This document shows positions 8,079-16,556 of a stretch of 64,000 nucleotides of DNA, piece by piece. Each line of letters starts with the position of its first letter. Position 1 is the first letter of the stretch. Source of the stretch: Solirubrobacteraceae bacterium (GTDB lineage Bacteria; Actinomycetota; Thermoleophilia; Solirubrobacterales; Solirubrobacteraceae); the NCBI GenBank assembly GCA_023230855.1, contig JALNWQ010000008.1, positions 124,001 to 188,000 on the forward strand, written 5' to 3'. The position numbers and the translations under genes were made by a program. The notes under the pieces were generated by a model. It saw only the letters and a program-made list of their open reading frames with translations. It was not told the DNA's origin and made no database searches.

Positions 8079-9784
8079 CACGGGGTCCTCCTCGTCGCGG
8101 TGCGCTGGTCGTGCAGGCGGGCGCGGCGCGCCGCCCCGGAGCGGCGGGTGGCGCGCCGCTCGGCGATCCGGATCCGTCGCTCCACGTCGCGGGTCTCGGC
8201 GCGTAGGTCGCGGCGACGGCGGCGGTCGAGCGCGCTGCCGGATCGGGCGGGCGCGTCGGCGGGGTCCTCCCCCAGCGTGCGGGCCGCCGCGCCGCCGCCG
8301 CGGACCCCGGCGGTCTGCTGCACGGCGTTCGCGCCGGTCGCCTGGTGGAACGTCGCGAGGGTCCGCATCGATGCGCCGTCGACGCGGATGTCCGACACCC
8401 GGTACTCGACGTCGAGCGCGTCACGGGTCGCGCGGGCGATCGACCAGCCGTGCTGGGCGCCCTCGAAGTACCGGATGTGGCCGTTGACCGCCTGGATCAC
8501 CGGCACCGCCACCCCGTTGAGCGGCTCGGCGATCCCGGTCGACGTCACCGATCCGCCGACGTACTCGGTGGCGACCGAGCGTCCGTCGAGGAGCATGTCG
8601 TTGGCCATGAAGATGTGGATGTCGCCGGTGAGGAACGCGACGTCGTCGATCCGCTGCGACGCCAGGTGGCGCAGCAGCTCCGCGCGCTCCGCCGGGTAGC
8701 CGTCCCACTGGTCCGGGTTGACGGTGATGCCGCTGTCGCCGGTGAGGATCACCCCGAGCGGGGCGATCATGTCGGGGTTGCCGACGAGCTTCCATCGCGC
8801 CCCGGACGAGGCGAGCCGTGCCTTGAGCCAGTCCATCTGTCGGCGGCCGAGCATCGTGCGGCCGGGGGCGCCCGGGGTGCGGTACTGGCGCTCGTCGAGC
8901 ATGAGCAGCTCGGCGTTGGCCCCCAGGCGGAACGCGTCGTACAGCCGGAACCGGTCGCCGGGGAACGCCATCCGCGGCAGCCACTCGAAGCTCGCGCGGT
9001 ACCCGGCGTTGCGCTGCAGCGCCGACGGGGCGGGCGCGCCGCCGACGCCACCCTCGGTGTAGTTGTTCGACACCTCGTGGTCGTCCCACGTGTGGACGAC
9101 GGGGTGCATCCGGTGGAGCTCGCGCAGGCCCGGGTCGGCGCGGTAGCGGCGGAGCTTGGACCGGTAGCTCGTGAGGTCGGCCGACGACGGGTCCGTCACG
9201 CCACGGGCCTGCAGCACGTCGGTGGCGTCGCCCTCGTACTCGTACGTGTAGTCGCCGAGGAACGCGTAGACGTCGAGGTCGGTGGCCGCGGCCTCGCGGT
9301 GGGCGTTGAAGAAGCCCTTCGGCAGGTTCTGGCAGCTCGAGAACCCGACGGCGACCGGGTCGCGGCTGTCGGGCGCCGGGGCGGTCCTCGTCCGACCGAC
9401 CGGCGACACGTCGTCGGCGGACTGCCACGCGTACCAGTAGTGCCGGCCGGGCTCCAACCCGCCGACGCGGACCTTCAGCGTGTGGTCGACCCCGGCCGAC
9501 GTCGGCACGATCGCGGTCGCGACGGTGCGCGTCATCCCCTCGTCCTCGGCCACGACGAGCCGTGCGGCGCTGCGTGGACGCGACGTCGCCAGGCGACCCC
9601 AGAACGTCATCGCGTCCGGTGCCGGCTCCCCCGACGCGACCCCGTCGAGGAACCGGCCGCGGCCGACGCCGCGGGTGCGGGGCATGAGGCGGGCGTGCGC
9701 CGGCGTGGTGAGCGCCAGGCCCGCGGCGAGGGCGCCCCCGACGACGACGAGCTCGCGGCGGGTGTGGAGGAGTGGGCGGGTCAT
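8078..9784 (-). CDS. phoD: PhoD-type alkaline phosphatase (copy 1)
   Basis: 568 residues. The N-terminus has a twin-arginine signal (RRELVVVGG followed by an Ala/Leu-rich segment and an Ala-His-Ala cleavage region), typical of Tat-exported PhoD. The metallophosphatase motifs are present in order: 'GFSSCQNLPKGFFNAH', 'AFLGDYTYEY', 'HTWDDHEVSNNY', 'LLMLDERQYR', 'FLTGDIHIFMAND' and 'TEYVGGSVTSTG'. PhoD enzymes bind Ca2+ and Fe3+ and cleave phosphodiesters and monoesters, including teichoic acids. The C-terminal 70 residues are Arg/Ala-rich. It lies 4 bp after its paralogue and overlaps the next gene by one base. Confidence 0.93.
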   Translation of the reverse strand: MTRPLLHTRRELVVVGGALAAGLALTTPAHARLMPRTRGVGRGRFLDGVASGEPAPDAMTFWGRLATSRPRSAARLVVAEDEGMTRTVATAIVPTSAGVDHTLKVRVGGLEPGRHYWYAWQSADDVSPVGRTRTAPAPDSRDPVAVGFSSCQNLPKGFFNAHREAAATDLDVYAFLGDYTYEYEGDATDVLQARGVTDPSSADLTSYRSKLRRYRADPGLRELHRMHPVVHTWDDHEVSNNYTEGGVGGAPAPSALQRNAGYRASFEWLPRMAFPGDRFRLYDAFRLGANAELLMLDERQYRTPGAPGRTMLGRRQMDWLKARLASSGARWKLVGNPDMIAPLGVILTGDSGITVNPDQWDGYPAERAELLRHLASQRIDDVAFLTGDIHIFMANDMLLDGRSVATEYVGGSVTSTGIAEPLNGVAVPVIQAVNGHIRYFEGAQHGWSIARATRDALDVEYRVSDIRVDGASMRTLATFHQATGANAVQQTAGVRGGGAAARTLGEDPADAPARSGSALDRRRRRDLRAETRDVERRIRIAERRATRRSGAARRARLHDQRTATRRTP

Positions 9785-9788
9785 CGGA

Positions 9789-11471
9789 TCACCGGGTCGT
9801 GCGGCGTCGGGTGGCGCGGTCGCGTCGCAGGGCGCGGCGGGCGGCGGCGGAGCGGGATCGACGCGCGGCGACGTCGGCGCGGCGCTCCAGGTCGGCGTCG
9901 GCGACGCGGGCGATCCGCCGCCGACGGCGGTCCAACGCTCCCCCGCGGGGCGCGGCCCGCAGGGCGGGGTCGTCGCCGACGCGGGCCCGACTCGACGTCC
10001 CCGACGCGATGTCGATCGCGTTCTGCCCGCGGTGCTGGACGAACGACGCCAGCGTGCGGGACGGCGACCCGTCGACGAGCGTGTCGTTGCTGCGGAGCTC
10101 CACCCGCAGCATCCCGTCGGCGGCGCGCGCGACCGCCCAGCCGTGGCGGACCGGGTCGAGGAACCGGATGTGCGGGTTGATCGCCTGGATCAGCGGTGCG
10201 GCGACGTCGCCGAGGCCGTCGGGCAGCGCGGGCGACGTGACCGATCCACCCATGTACTCGGTGGCGACCGACCGGCCGCCGTGCACGAGCTGGTTGGCCA
10301 TGAACATGTGGACGTCACCGGTGAGGAACGCGACGTCGTCGATCCCCTGCCCCGCGATGTGCGCCAGGACCTCGGCCCGCTCGGCCGGGTAGCCGCCCCA
10401 CCCGTCGATGTTGATCGGGTCGACGAGCCCCTCGCCGGTCGGGTTGACGCCGAGCGGGGCGAAGAGGTCGGCGTTGCCGATGAGCTTCCAGCGGGCGGAG
10501 CTGGCGCTCAGCGTCCGCTTGAACCAGTCCATCTGCCGTCGGCCGAGGATCGTCTGCCCGGGCGCGCCGGTGGTGCGGTACTGGCGCTCGTCGAGCATGA
10601 CGAGCTCGACGTTGGCGCCGTAGCGCAGCGTCCGGTACAGCCGGAACCGGTCGCCGGGGAACGCGATCCGCGGCAGCCACTCGAAGCTCGCGCGGTACCC
10701 GGCGTTGCGCTGCAGCGCCGACGGGGACGGGGCGCCGTCGGTGTAGTTGTCGGCGACCTCGTGGTCGTCCCACGTGTGGACGACCGGGTGCAGGCGGTGC
10801 AGCTCGCGGAGCGCCGGGTCGGCCCGGTACAGGCGGAGCTTGTCGCGGTAGGTCGTGAGGTCGACCGACGCGAAGTCCACGCCGTTCCCGCCGCGCAGGT
10901 CCCCGTACTCGCCCCATTCGTACTCGTACGTGTAGTCGCCGAGCTGGACGTAGAGGTCGAGCTCGTCGTGGGCGACCGCGTCGCGGTGGGCGTTGTAGAA
11001 CCCGTGCGGGTAGCTCTGGCAGCTGGAGAACCCGATCGCGACCTCGGCCCGGCTGTCGGCGGCGGGCGCGGTCTTCGTCCGGCCGACCGGCGAGACGTCG
11101 TCGACGGTCTGCCACGCGTACCAGTAGCGACGCCCCGGCTCCAGCCCGCCGACGCGGGCCTTGAGGGTGTGGTCGACCCCGGCCGACGTCGGCACGACGA
11201 CGGTGGCGACGGTGCGGGTGAGCCCCTCGTCGGCGGCGACGACGAGCCGGGCCGCGCTGCGGGGCCGCGACGTCCGCAGCCGGCCCCAGAACGTGACGGC
11301 CTCGGGCCCGGGCTCGCCCGACGCGACCCCGTCGAGGAACCGCCCGCGGCCGATCCCGCGCGTGCGCGGCAGCAGCCGGGCGTGGGCCGGCGTCGTGAGC
11401 GCCACGCCCGCCGCGAGCGACCCGCCCACGACGACGAGCTGACGGCGGGTGGTGGGGTGCGATGAGGGCAT
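9789..11471 (-). CDS. phoD: PhoD-type alkaline phosphatase (copy 2)
   Basis: 560 residues when begun at the ATG at 11471, which places the twin-arginine motif 'TTRRQLVVVGG' at residues 7-17; a longer frame upstream adds 33 unlikely residues. It keeps the same PhoD metal motifs as copy 1 ('GFSSCQSYPHGFYNAH', 'QLGDYTYEYEWGEYGD', 'HTWDDHEVADNY', 'FLTGDVHMFMAN', 'TEYMGGSVTSP'). The two proteins are closely similar throughout, including the Arg/Ala-rich tail, and are separated by only 4 bp, so this is a tandem duplication. It is the first gene of the operon; the start is 218 bp from the divergent asd gene. Confidence 0.93.
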   Translation of the reverse strand: MPSSHPTTRRQLVVVGGSLAAGVALTTPAHARLLPRTRGIGRGRFLDGVASGEPGPEAVTFWGRLRTSRPRSAARLVVAADEGLTRTVATVVVPTSAGVDHTLKARVGGLEPGRRYWYAWQTVDDVSPVGRTKTAPAADSRAEVAIGFSSCQSYPHGFYNAHRDAVAHDELDLYVQLGDYTYEYEWGEYGDLRGGNGVDFASVDLTTYRDKLRLYRADPALRELHRLHPVVHTWDDHEVADNYTDGAPSPSALQRNAGYRASFEWLPRIAFPGDRFRLYRTLRYGANVELVMLDERQYRTTGAPGQTILGRRQMDWFKRTLSASSARWKLIGNADLFAPLGVNPTGEGLVDPINIDGWGGYPAERAEVLAHIAGQGIDDVAFLTGDVHMFMANQLVHGGRSVATEYMGGSVTSPALPDGLGDVAAPLIQAINPHIRFLDPVRHGWAVARAADGMLRVELRSNDTLVDGSPSRTLASFVQHRGQNAIDIASGTSSRARVGDDPALRAAPRGGALDRRRRRIARVADADLERRADVAARRSRSAAARRALRRDRATRRRTTR

Positions 11472-11677
11472 CGGGTGGGGCGGAAGGGTCCGTGGCGTGG
11501 GCCCCGAAGGGCCGACGGCGGTGCGGGGAGCGGCCCGGGTGGGCGCGTGCGACAGCGCATTCTTGCCCATCCACGCCCCGCCGTGTGAACAATCGGTGTA
11601 GATCTGTCCTGCCCCGGGTCGGTGGAGGCGCCGGCGACCCGCGGTGCGGCGGGGGACGGCGGGATCGTCGCTCGTCG

Positions 11678-11683
11678 TACCCT
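11678..11683 (+). promoter_or_regulatory. -10 box (TACCCT) of asd
   Basis: TACCCT lies 6 bases before the asd ATG at 11690; no ribosome-binding site can fit between, suggesting a leaderless mRNA. Confidence 0.55.
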
Positions 11684-11689
11684 GAACGC

Positions 11690-12802
11690 ATGAGCGCCAG
11701 CAACGGGTACCGGATCGCCGTCGTCGGGGCCACCGGCCAGGTCGGCGGGATCCTCCTCGACGAGCTCGGCGTGCCCCGCGACGACGACGCCGGGCTCGCG
11801 GCGGTGCGGGAGGCCCGCGACGGCGTGCGCCCCGCCGGCGAGGGGCTGCCGATCCGCGAGATCGTGCCGTTCGCGTCCGCCCGCTCCGCCGGTCGCGTGC
11901 TGCGCGGGCTCACCGTCCAGCCGTTGACCGACGAGTCGATCCAGGGGTTCGACATCGCCGTGTTCTCGGCCGGCGGGTCGACGAGCCGCGAGTGGGCGCC
12001 CCGGTTCGCCCGCGCCGGCGCGGTGGTCGTCGACAACAGCTCGGCGTGGCGGATGCGCGACGACGTGCCGCTCGTCGTGAGCGAGGTCAACCCGGAGGCG
12101 CTCGACGACCACCGGGGCATCGTCGCCAACCCCAACTGCTCGACGATGCAGCTCATGGTGGTGCTGCGGCCGTTGCAGCGCGCGGCCGGGATCGAGCGCC
12201 TCGTCGTGTCGACGTTCCAGGCGGTGTCGGGCACCGGCAAGGCCGCCGTCGACGAGCTGCTGGAGGAGTCCGCCGCGGTGCTCGCCGGCGACGCGGTGCC
12301 CGCCCCCCGCTCCTACGCCCACCAGATCGCGTTCAACGTGCTGCCGCACGCCGGCTCGTTCGTCGACGACCACACCGACGAGGAGCACAAGCTCGTCAAC
12401 GAGACCCGCAAGATCCTCGGCGACGACACGATCCGCATCTCCGCGACGTGCACCCGGGTGCCGGTCATCAACGGGCACAGCGAGGCGGTGAACGTCGAGA
12501 CCCGTGAGCCGCTCGACCCGGACGCGGCCCGCGAGCTGCTGGCGTCCGCGCCGGGCGTCACCGTCGTCGACGACCCCGCCAACGCCGCCTACCCGCTGGC
12601 GGTCGACGCGGACGGCCGCGACGACGTGCTCGTCGGACGAATCCGTCGCGACCGCGGCCACGAGCGCGCGCTCGATCTCTTCGTCGTCGGCGACAACCTC
12701 CGCAAGGGCGCGGCGACGAACACCGTCCAGCTCGCCCGGGTCCTCCACGAGCGCGGCCTCGTCCGCCCCACCGCCGCGGACGCGGTGCCGACCCTGGACT
12801 GA
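11690..12802 (+). CDS. asd: Aspartate-semialdehyde dehydrogenase
   Basis: 370 residues. It catalyses reduction of aspartyl phosphate to aspartate semialdehyde, the step after aspartokinase on the way to lysine, diaminopimelate, threonine and methionine. Visible motifs: NADP-binding 'VVGATGQVGGILL', 'FSAGGSTSREWAP', 'VVDNSSAWRM', the catalytic Cys in 'VANPNCSTMQ', and the substrate-binding 'SATCTRVPVINGHSEAV'. Compared with the usual family N-terminus there is an insertion of about 20 residues after the first helix (roughly residues 28-48, acidic then Arg/Gly-rich). The last codons belong to a 33-bp tandem repeat that continues beyond the stop. lysC lies 2.2 kb away on the other strand. Confidence 0.95.
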   Translation: MSASNGYRIAVVGATGQVGGILLDELGVPRDDDAGLAAVREARDGVRPAGEGLPIREIVPFASARSAGRVLRGLTVQPLTDESIQGFDIAVFSAGGSTSREWAPRFARAGAVVVDNSSAWRMRDDVPLVVSEVNPEALDDHRGIVANPNCSTMQLMVVLRPLQRAAGIERLVVSTFQAVSGTGKAAVDELLEESAAVLAGDAVPAPRSYAHQIAFNVLPHAGSFVDDHTDEEHKLVNETRKILGDDTIRISATCTRVPVINGHSEAVNVETREPLDPDAARELLASAPGVTVVDDPANAAYPLAVDADGRDDVLVGRIRRDRGHERALDLFVVGDNLRKGAATNTVQLARVLHERGLVRPTAADAVPTLD

Positions 12803-12991
12803 CGGGTCGCCGGGCGACGCGGCCCCGGACCCGGACCGGCCGCCACGCGACGCGGTGCCGACGCCCGACCGGCCGCCACCCGACGCGGTGCCGACGCCCG
12901 ACCGGCCACCCGACCGGCCGTCGGCGACGCGGTCCCGGCCCCCGACCGACCGCCACGCGACGCGGTGCCGACCGGGACCGCCCGCCCGCCA
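12779..12991. repeat. 33-34-bp tandem repeat overlapping the end of asd
   Basis: Units starting GACGCGGTGCCGAC (or close variants) begin at about 12779, 12815, 12849, 12882, 12925 and 12959. The first contains the last asd codons and its stop; the rest are noncoding. The interval at 12882 is lengthened by an internal 10-bp duplication. Confidence 0.8.
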
Positions 12992-13001
12992 GACCGTCGC
13001 C

Positions 13002-13124
13002 GACGCCGAGGTGGATCACCCGACCGCCCACGGGACGGTGCGTCACCTGAGCGTCGTTCCGCGACGCCGCGGTGGGTCGCCCGTCAGGCGGCGGTCCGGT
13101 GCGTCACGTGTGCGACGCCCCCCG
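13002..13124. repeat. Dispersed repeat R3, two tandem units
   Basis: Two units of about 61 bp starting GACGCCG at 13002 and 13063. Each contains a GGTGGRTCRCC block and a CGGTGCGTCAC block. A second pair of the same family lies at 14796-14918, on the far side of def and the lipoprotein gene. Confidence 0.7.
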
Positions 13125-13182
13125 CGGCCGTGTCGCGCGTGACCCGACCGGCCCGTGCGACCTCGCGGCGGGCGCCATCGGC

Positions 13183-13188
13183 TACGTT
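13183..13188 (+). promoter_or_regulatory. -10 box (TACGTT) of def
   Basis: TACGTT lies 6 bases before the ATG at 13195, the spacing of a leaderless start. Confidence 0.5.
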
Positions 13189-13194
13189 GGTCGG

Positions 13195-13779
13195 ATGGCG
13201 ACGGAGCGACAGATCACGCCGCAGGCGATCGAGGCGCGGCGCGCGGCGTTGCGCCAGATCCGGCAGTGGGGCGATCCGGCGCTGCGGGCGGTCGCCCGAC
13301 CGGTCGAGCGGGTCGACGCGGACCTCGTGACGGAGGCCCGGCGGCTCATCTCGATCATGGACGCCGCGTGGGGCTGGGGCCTCGCCGCCACCCAGGTCGG
13401 GGTGCTGCGCCGCTACTTCGTCTACCGCGAGGGCGAGCGGGGCGACGGCGCCGCCACCGCGATCGTCGACCCCGAGATCGCGTGGGCGTCGGACGAGCGG
13501 GACTCCGACCTGGAGGGGTGCCTGTCGCTCAGCGGGGTCGTCGTGACGGTCGAGCGGCCGGTGGCGGTCCGGATGACCGGCCTGGACCTGTCGGGCCGGC
13601 CGGTGACGATCGAGGCCGAGGGCCCGCTCGCCCGGCGCCTGCAGCACGAGGCCGACCACCTGGACGGCGTGCTCATGATCGACCGCACGACGAAGGACGA
13701 GCGCAAGGCGGCGTTGCGGGCGCTCCGTGACGGCGTCGCGATGGAGCGGCCCGACCCCGACGCCGCGGCGACGGACTGA
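13195..13779 (+). CDS. def: Peptide deformylase
   Basis: 194 residues. It removes the formyl group from N-terminal methionine of new proteins. All three metal-site motifs are seen: motif I 'GWGLAATQVG' (residues about 62-71), motif II 'EGCLSLSG' with the metal-binding Cys, and motif III 'QHEADHLDG' with the two His ligands and catalytic Glu. Motif I is GWGLAATQ rather than the classic GVGLAAPQ, which places it among the divergent (type III-like) actinobacterial deformylases. It begins after a TACGTT box and is followed directly by a 20-bp minisatellite. No methionyl-tRNA formyltransferase gene is adjacent. Confidence 0.92.
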   Translation: MATERQITPQAIEARRAALRQIRQWGDPALRAVARPVERVDADLVTEARRLISIMDAAWGWGLAATQVGVLRRYFVYREGERGDGAATAIVDPEIAWASDERDSDLEGCLSLSGVVVTVERPVAVRMTGLDLSGRPVTIEAEGPLARRLQHEADHLDGVLMIDRTTKDERKAALRALRDGVAMERPDPDAAATD

Positions 13780-13780
13780 C

Positions 13781-14000
13781 GCCGCGGACGGCGGACCGGG
13801 GCCGCGGGCGGCGGACCGGGGCCGCGGGCGGCGGACCGAGGCCGCGGATGGCGGACCGAGGCCACGGACAACGGACCGAGGCCACGGACAACGGACCGGG
13901 GGCGCGGACGACGGACCGGGGGCGCGGACGACGGACCGGGGGCGCGGACGACGGATCGGGGGCGCGGACGGCTGTCCGACGCCACGGACGGCGGTCGGCC
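13781..14000. repeat. 20-bp minisatellite, about 11 units
   Basis: Beginning 2 bp after the def stop, eleven consecutive 20-bp units of the type GCCGCGGACGGCGGACCGGG occur in strict 20-bp register. Neighbouring units are most alike (three successive units differ by one base), as expected from slippage or unequal crossing-over. Confidence 0.9.
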
Positions 14001-14091
14001 GGGCGGGGACGCGACGGCAACGGCCTCCGGGCACCGTCGCGAGGGAGCCACTTCACCCCAGGCGGGGGCCGGGCCGTTGCGCGGCCGGTCG

Positions 14092-14097
14092 TAGGAT
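14092..14097 (+). promoter_or_regulatory. -10 box (TAGGAT) of the lipoprotein gene
   Basis: TAGGAT lies 6 bases before the ATG at 14104, in line with leaderless transcription. Confidence 0.5.
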
Positions 14098-14103
14098 CCC
14101 CGC

Positions 14104-14727
14104 ATGCGCGTGGTGCTCCGCCGGTCGACCGTCGTGGCGTTGCTGGCGGCCGCCTCAACGCTCGCCGCGTGTGGCTCCGACGACGAGCCGACCACGACGA
14201 CGGCCGGCACCGCGACGACCGGCACGACGACGGTGACGGTCACGACGACGGTCACCACGACGGGGCCCTCCCCCGGTCCGGCCGGCGGACCGCTGAATGG
14301 CCGTGCGCTGTCGCGGGCGGTCGTCGACGTCTGCCGGGCCGAGGTCGACCGGCGCGACGCCGACGGGCGACGCAAGTTCCTCGAGGTCCTGCTCGAGGAC
14401 GACGACCTGGACTCGGTGAAGCAGGCTGCCCGCTACGAGCGCGACGCCATCGACCGGATGCGCGCCGCGCTGGGCGCGCTGGAGTTCGCCGACGCCGCCG
14501 ACCGTGACGCGCTGCTGTCGGCGCTCGACGAGCGCCAGAAGGACTGGGACGCCCGGATAGCGCTACTCGACCGCGAGGGCGAGAAGTACGTCACGGGCGA
14601 GCAGCGCGACGCCGTCCGCCTCCTCAACGCGACGGGCCGCCAGAACCACGCCGGAGCCTGGTCGGCCGCGCTCGAGCGGATCATCGAGCCGCCGGGCGAT
14701 CGCGACTGCGGGACCGCGGTGCCATAG
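14104..14727 (+). CDS. Hypothetical lipoprotein
   Basis: 207 residues. A lipoprotein signal is clear: basic N-terminus, hydrophobic 'VVALLAAASTLAAC' with the lipobox Cys at residue 22. A Thr-rich linker (residues about 30-55) is followed by a helical domain of about 150 residues rich in Glu, Arg, Asp and Leu, with two Cys residues (one near the start, one near the end) that could form a disulfide. The family is not recognised. It stands between two tandem-repeat tracts and has its own promoter-like box, so it is probably monocistronic. Confidence 0.8.
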   Translation: MRVVLRRSTVVALLAAASTLAACGSDDEPTTTTAGTATTGTTTVTVTTTVTTTGPSPGPAGGPLNGRALSRAVVDVCRAEVDRRDADGRRKFLEVLLEDDDLDSVKQAARYERDAIDRMRAALGALEFADAADRDALLSALDERQKDWDARIALLDREGEKYVTGEQRDAVRLLNATGRQNHAGAWSAALERIIEPPGDRDCGTAVP

Positions 14728-14795
14728 GCGGGGCCGGGCGCGCTGGCCCCGGGGGCCCCGGGGGCCGCGGCCGGTGGGCGGGTTCGTGCGGCCCC

Positions 14796-14918
14796 GTCGC
14801 TGGTGTGGCTCGCCGGACCGTCCGCGGCACGGTGCGCCACCTCAACGTCCATCCGCGACGCCTGGGTGGATCACCGACCAGACGGCAAGCCGGTGCGCCA
14901 CCTGGGCGACGTCCCAGA
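14796..14918. repeat. Dispersed repeat R3, second locus
   Basis: Two approximate 61-bp units, at 14796 and 14857, match the R3 units at 13002-13124 at roughly four of five positions by eye, including the ATCCGCGACGCC and CGGTGCGCCACCT blocks. The rest of the 243-bp space between the lipoprotein gene and lysC shows no gene. Confidence 0.65.
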
Positions 14919-14970
14919 GCGCCGTTCATCCCCGAGCGCCCGTTACCCCCGAGACGCCCGTCGACCTCGC

Positions 14971-16269
14971 TCAGGTGAACTGGCCGAAGGGCTCCTCGGG
15001 GCGGATCGTGTCCTCCCCGGTGAGCCCGAACGCGCCGTGGAGGGCGCGGACCGCGTCCGGCACCCGGTCGCGGGCGACGACGCAGCTGATCTTGATCGGG
15101 GACGTGGAGATCATCTCGATGTTGATGCCCTCCTCGCCCAGCACGCGGAAGACCTTGGCGGCCACGCCGGGGTGGGTGCGCATCCCGGCGCCGATGACCG
15201 AGACCTTGCCCATGTCGGGGTCGGTCCGCAGCGCCTTGATCCCGAGCTCGGCGACCACGGGGGCCAGTGCCTCCTCGGCGGCCTGCGCGTCGTCCCGCGG
15301 CACGGTGAACGACATGTCGGCCGGCGTGTCGTCCTGCGGCGGCTCGTTCTGGATGATCATGTCGACGTTGACCCGGGCGTCGGCGAGCGCCCCGGCGATC
15401 TTCCCGGCCGCGCCGGGGGTGTCGGGGACGCCGATGAGGGTCACGCGCGCCTCGACCGTCGAGTGGGTGACGGCGGTGATCAGGGGGTTCTCCACGGACT
15501 GCTCCTGGCTCTGCTGGGCGGCGGCCGCCTCGCTCTCCGGCACGACCCACGTCCCGTCGCCGGGATCGAAGCTCGACCGGCAGTGGATCCGCACGCCGTG
15601 GTTGCGGGCGTACTCCACGCTGCGCAGCTGCAGCACCCCGGCCCCGGACGCGGACATCTCGAGCATCTCCTCGTAGGAGACGACGTCGATCTTGCGGGCG
15701 TGCGGCTCGATCCGCGGGTCGGACGTGAAGACCCCCGGCACGTCGGTGTAGATCTCGCAGACGTCGGCTTCGACCGCCGCGGCGAGCGCGACCGCGGTGG
15801 TGTCCGATCCGCCGCGGCCGAGCGTCGTGACGTCCTTGGCGGTCGACACGCCCTGGAATCCGGCGACGAGCACGATCCGGTCCTGGTCGAGCGCCTCGAC
15901 GATCCGGTCGGCGCGGACGTCGAGGATCCGGGCCTTCGTGTGCGACGTGTCGGTGACGATGCCGGCCTGCGACCCGGTGAGCGAGATCGCCTCGTGGCCC
16001 AGGTCGTTGATCGCCATGGCGGCGAGGGCGCAGCTCACCCGCTCGCCGGTCGAGAGCAGCATGTCCATCTCGCGCGGGGCGGGACGCTCGCTGATCTCGT
16101 ACGCGTCGGCGATGAGCCGGTCGGTCTCCTTGCCGCGGGCGGAGAGCACGACGACGACCCGCTGGCCGGCCTCGCGCTTGGCGACGATCCGCTTGGCGGC
16201 GCTGCGGATCCGCTCGGCGTCGGCGACGGACGTGCCACCGAACTTCATGACGACGGTGTCACTGCTCAT
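14971..16269 (-). CDS. lysC: Aspartokinase
   Basis: 432 residues. It phosphorylates aspartate, the entry step to lysine, threonine and methionine. The kinase domain shows 'VVMKFGGTSVADAERI' at the N-terminus, 'TTLGRGGSDTTAVALAAA' and 'CEIYTDVPGVFTSDPRI'. The C-terminal third has two ACT regulatory domains ('VTLIGVPDTPGAAGKIAGAL' and 'VSVIGAGMRTHPGVAAKVF'), the arrangement of feedback-regulated Ask enzymes. A TAGAGT box lies 11 bp before the ATG. In mycobacteria ask and asd are adjacent and co-oriented; here they are 2.2 kb apart and convergent, separated by def and a lipoprotein gene. Confidence 0.95.
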   Translation of the reverse strand: MSSDTVVMKFGGTSVADAERIRSAAKRIVAKREAGQRVVVVLSARGKETDRLIADAYEISERPAPREMDMLLSTGERVSCALAAMAINDLGHEAISLTGSQAGIVTDTSHTKARILDVRADRIVEALDQDRIVLVAGFQGVSTAKDVTTLGRGGSDTTAVALAAAVEADVCEIYTDVPGVFTSDPRIEPHARKIDVVSYEEMLEMSASGAGVLQLRSVEYARNHGVRIHCRSSFDPGDGTWVVPESEAAAAQQSQEQSVENPLITAVTHSTVEARVTLIGVPDTPGAAGKIAGALADARVNVDMIIQNEPPQDDTPADMSFTVPRDDAQAAEEALAPVVAELGIKALRTDPDMGKVSVIGAGMRTHPGVAAKVFRVLGEEGINIEMISTSPIKISCVVARDRVPDAVRALHGAFGLTGEDTIRPEEPFGQFT

Positions 16270-16370
16270 GCGCCCGGGGGACTCTAGGGGACTGCTCGTG
16301 AAGGGGACGGCCGGTCGGGGAGCGAGCGGATCGCGGCGGTCGCGGCGCGGGGGCGTGCTCCGCCGAGGAG

Positions 16371-16489
16371 GCCGTCCGGCGTCCCACGACCGCCTCGCAC
16401 CGCACCCCCACCCCCGCAGCCGCGCTCACCCGGGGGCGCGCCGTCAAACCGGCGTCCCACGTCCGCAACCCGACGCACCCCCACCCCCT
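16371..16489. repeat. Degenerate direct repeat pair, possibly R1-related
   Basis: Two copies of about 48 bp begin GCCGTCCGGCGTCCCACG (16371) and GCCGTCAAACCGGCGTCCCA (16440); both end in CGCACCCCCACCCC. They share the CACGTCC..AACC core of the R1 hairpins but lack a clear left arm. They occupy most of the 287-bp gap between lysC and recR; no gene is seen there. Confidence 0.5.
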
Positions 16490-16556
16490 GCCAGGCGTCA
16501 CCGCATGTGGTCGGCGGCGGCGGCGCGCCGTGCCTCTCGATCCGCGGGCCGGCCCG

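Noticed and set aside
13781..14000. CRISPR or coding repeat
   Set aside because: The 20-bp units abut with no spacers and the unit length is not a multiple of three, so it is a minisatellite.
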